A stretch of DNA of 6,837 nt. Origin: PLA2 sp036273915. Lineage in GTDB: Bacteria; Planctomycetota; PLA2. Positions within the stretch are counted from its first letter, which is position 1, and every line of letters starts with the position of its first letter. Positions 5,586 to 6,837 of the stretch are shown piece by piece. The stretch is taken from the NCBI GenBank assembly GCA_036273915.1, contig DASUGR010000268.1, positions 1-6,837 of the forward strand. Direction: 5' to 3'. Position numbers and translations under genes: made by a program. Under the pieces are notes generated by a model, which ran no database searches, had not been told where the DNA came from, and saw only the letters and a list, made by a program, of their open reading frames with translations.

Positions 5586-6005
5586 TCAGGCGTCCCCCGC
5601 GTCCTCCGGAGGCGCTTCCGGCGCGGCCTCCGGCGGCGGCGTGCCCTCGCGCTCCGCGCGCTCCTTGGCGATCTGGTCGAGCACCTCCGTCACCCGCTGC
5701 GCGCGCGCCAGCGACTCGTCGTAGTGGAACTCGAGCCGCGGCGTCGTGCGCGTCTGGAGCGCCGCCGCCACCGCCGCCTGGATCCGGCCCCGCGCGTGCT
5801 CGAGCGCGTGCTGCGCCTTGCTCTCCTCCGAGGCGCCGCCGAGCGTCGACCAGTTCACGTGCGCGATCGACATGTCCGGCGCGAGGTGCACCCGCGTCAC
5901 CGTCACCATGCCGAGCCGCGGGTCACTAAGCCCGTGCGCCACGAGCGGCGCGACGGTCTCGAGGATCAGCGTCTCCAGACGCTTCAGCCTCCGCTTGTCC
6001 GCCAT
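5586..6005 (-). CDS. rbfA: Ribosome-binding factor A
   Basis: This 139-residue protein has the RbfA KH-like fold signature. The N-terminal helix (KRRLKRLETLILETVAPLV) is followed by the conserved DPRLGMVTVTRVHLAPD (residues 28-44), then AHVNWSTLGG, a helix with ALEHARGRIQAAVAAAL, and TPRLEFHYDESLARAQRV. RbfA binds the 30S subunit and helps mature the 5' end of 16S rRNA, and is best known as a cold-shock factor. The last 25 or so residues are a Pro/Glu/Ala-rich acidic tail beyond the usual core. The start ATG overlaps the stop of ylxP by one base (TGATG), which implies translational coupling. The position after infB and ylxP is the standard one. Confidence 0.93.
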   Translation of the reverse strand: MADKRRLKRLETLILETVAPLVAHGLSDPRLGMVTVTRVHLAPDMSIAHVNWSTLGGASEESKAQHALEHARGRIQAAVAAALQTRTTPRLEFHYDESLARAQRVTEVLDQIAKERAEREGTPPPEAAPEAPPEDAGDA

Positions 6006-6286
6006 CAGAGCACCTCAAGCTGGTGGTCCAGCACCTGCGCCTCCGGGTGCCGCCGGAGGTGGTTCAACACCTGCTGCAGCAGCCCCCGCACGTGGGCGCC
6101 GTCGTTACTGACCGCGGCGAAGCCGAGCATGGAGCGCTGGTGGAGGTCCAAGTGGTCGATCTCCGCCGCGCTCACGTTGAAGGACGCGCGGATGCGGTCG
6201 AGGACGGAGCGCACGACGTGACGCTTGTCTTTCAAGGACCGCGCGTTGCCGATCAGGAGCTCGACCTGCAGGACGCCGACGTTCAT
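6005..6286 (-). CDS. ylxP: DUF503 / YlxP-family protein
   Basis: This 93-residue protein is close to full length for DUF503. Landmarks are the N-terminal MNVGVLQVELLI, the conserved SLKDKRHVVRSVLDRIRASFNVSAAEID and a central LGFAAVSND followed by a helix. The fold is a small ferredoxin-like alpha/beta domain. Homologues sit between infB and rbfA in many bacteria (ylxP in Bacillus subtilis). The exact role is not settled, but the gene context points to ribosome assembly or translation initiation. The stop overlaps the rbfA start. No Shine-Dalgarno sequence is visible before the ATG; the 10 nt in front of it are pyrimidine-rich and directly follow a very strong GC palindrome. Confidence 0.93.
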   Translation of the reverse strand: MNVGVLQVELLIGNARSLKDKRHVVRSVLDRIRASFNVSAAEIDHLDLHQRSMLGFAAVSNDGAHVRGLLQQVLNHLRRHPEAQVLDHQLEVL

Positions 6287-6296
6287 GAGAGCGAAG

Positions 6297-6331
6297 CCGG
6301 GGGGGCCCGGGGGCCCCCGGAGCCCCCCCGG
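6297..6331. repeat. 35-nt GC-only nested palindrome between infB and ylxP
   Basis: CCGGGGGGGC (6297-6306) pairs with GCCCCCCCGG (6322-6331), and the 14 nt inside (6307-6320, CCGGGGG then CCCCCGG) are themselves a perfect palindrome. Only A6321 is unpaired by symmetry. On the minus-strand transcript the hairpin ends 10 nt before the ylxP ATG. No U-run follows, so it is not a typical intrinsic terminator. It could act as an mRNA-processing block, an attenuator or a translation-tuning structure. Confidence 0.6.
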
Positions 6332-6381
6332 ATTGGATTCTACGATGTGTTGCCCGCGGCGTGGGCCGGCCGGAACATGCC

Positions 6382-6837
6382 CTAGCTCGTGCGTTGGCGC
6401 TCCTCGATCTTATAGAACTCGAGGACGTCGCCCTCCTTCAGGTCGTCGTAGCCCTTGATCATCACGCCGCAGTCGAAGCCCTCCTTGACCTCGCGGGCAT
6501 CGTCCTTGAAGCGGCGGAGGGACTCCAGCTCGAGCCCGTCGGTGATCACGCGGCCGTCGCGGGTGAGGCGCACCTTCGCGTCGCGGCGGGCGACGCCGTC
6601 CGTGACCATCGAGCCGGCGATGGAGCGCTTCTTGTGCTTGAAGAGCTGGCGCACCTGCGCGTGGCCGAGGACCACCTCCTCCTGCTCGGTCGGCAGGAGG
6701 CCGAGCACGGCCTTCTGCACGTCGTCGAGCAGCTCGTAGATGATCTGGTAGCTCCGGATCTGGACGCCCGCCCGCTCCGCGACGCCGCGCGCCTTCGCGT
6801 CGGCGACCACGTTGAAGGCGAGGACGAGCGCGCTCGA
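6382..6837 (-). CDS. infB: Translation initiation factor IF-2, C-terminal part
   Basis: The frame is open from the window edge (6837) to a TAG at 6382-6384, giving the last 151 residues of a protein that is normally 700-1,000 residues long. The sequence matches the end of IF-2: LAFNVVADAKARGVAERAGV from domain III (C1), SYQIIYELLDDVQKAVLGLL, then a beta-barrel C2 domain with SIAGSMVTDGVARRDAKVRL, LRRFKDDAREVKEGFDCGV and GDVLEFYKIEE. C2 binds the formyl-Met end of initiator tRNA. The GTPase domain lies upstream, outside the window. The gene is followed after 95 bp by ylxP and rbfA, the usual order of the nusA-infB operon. Confidence 0.97.
   Translation of the reverse strand, partial: SSALVLAFNVVADAKARGVAERAGVQIRSYQIIYELLDDVQKAVLGLLPTEQEEVVLGHAQVRQLFKHKKRSIAGSMVTDGVARRDAKVRLTRDGRVITDGLELESLRRFKDDAREVKEGFDCGVMIKGYDDLKEGDVLEFYKIEERQRTS

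Overview
This is a very GC-rich bacterial chromosome segment with dense gene packing, GTG starts used alongside ATG, and start/stop codon overlaps. The host is probably a Gram-negative-type bacterium, because the window holds a signal-peptide TPR protein, a lipoprotein and an ASPIC/UnbV-FG-GAP protein. Such content is common in Planctomycetota, Acidobacteriota, Myxococcota and related environmental lineages. No gene here fixes the phylum.

Layout. (1) Bases 2-784, plus strand: the C-terminal part of a CRTAC1-like secreted protein with FG-GAP calcium-binding motifs and an ASPIC/UnbV domain. (2) Bases 785-1287: a 503-bp non-coding gap between convergent genes, with several hairpins, a repeated 12-mer and an AT-richer array of degenerate 9-nt units ending in a palindrome. 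(3) Bases 1288-4429, minus strand: a compact three-gene unit of a beta-propeller-like lipoprotein with a poly-glycine linker, an exported TPR protein whose start overlaps the lipoprotein stop (GTGA), and a HAD-family phosphatase 8 bp further on. (4) Bases 4510-4673, plus strand: tRNA-His(GUG) with a possible promoter, an encoded G-1 and CCA, and an intrinsic terminator. (5) Bases 4724-4752: a detached, diverged copy of the 3' end of that tRNA. It lies across the stop codon of a small minus-strand membrane-protein gene that looks cut short, which suggests a recombination or integration scar. (6) Bases 4741-6837, minus strand: the end of the translation-factor operon infB - ylxP (DUF503) - rbfA, followed by a small conserved protein of unknown function where truB would often be found, and then the truncated membrane protein.

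The infB-ylxP-rbfA block is a classic translation-initiation and 30S-maturation cluster, and its genes are ordinary. The lipoprotein-TPR-phosphatase trio has no function I can name, although the overlaps argue for co-expression. The parts most worth a second look are the tRNA-fragment junction with the truncated gene, the repeat island at 1227-1278, the GC-only palindrome in front of ylxP, and the uncharacterised HxxH/YHET protein behind rbfA. I do not see a clear new defence, mobile or biosynthetic system.
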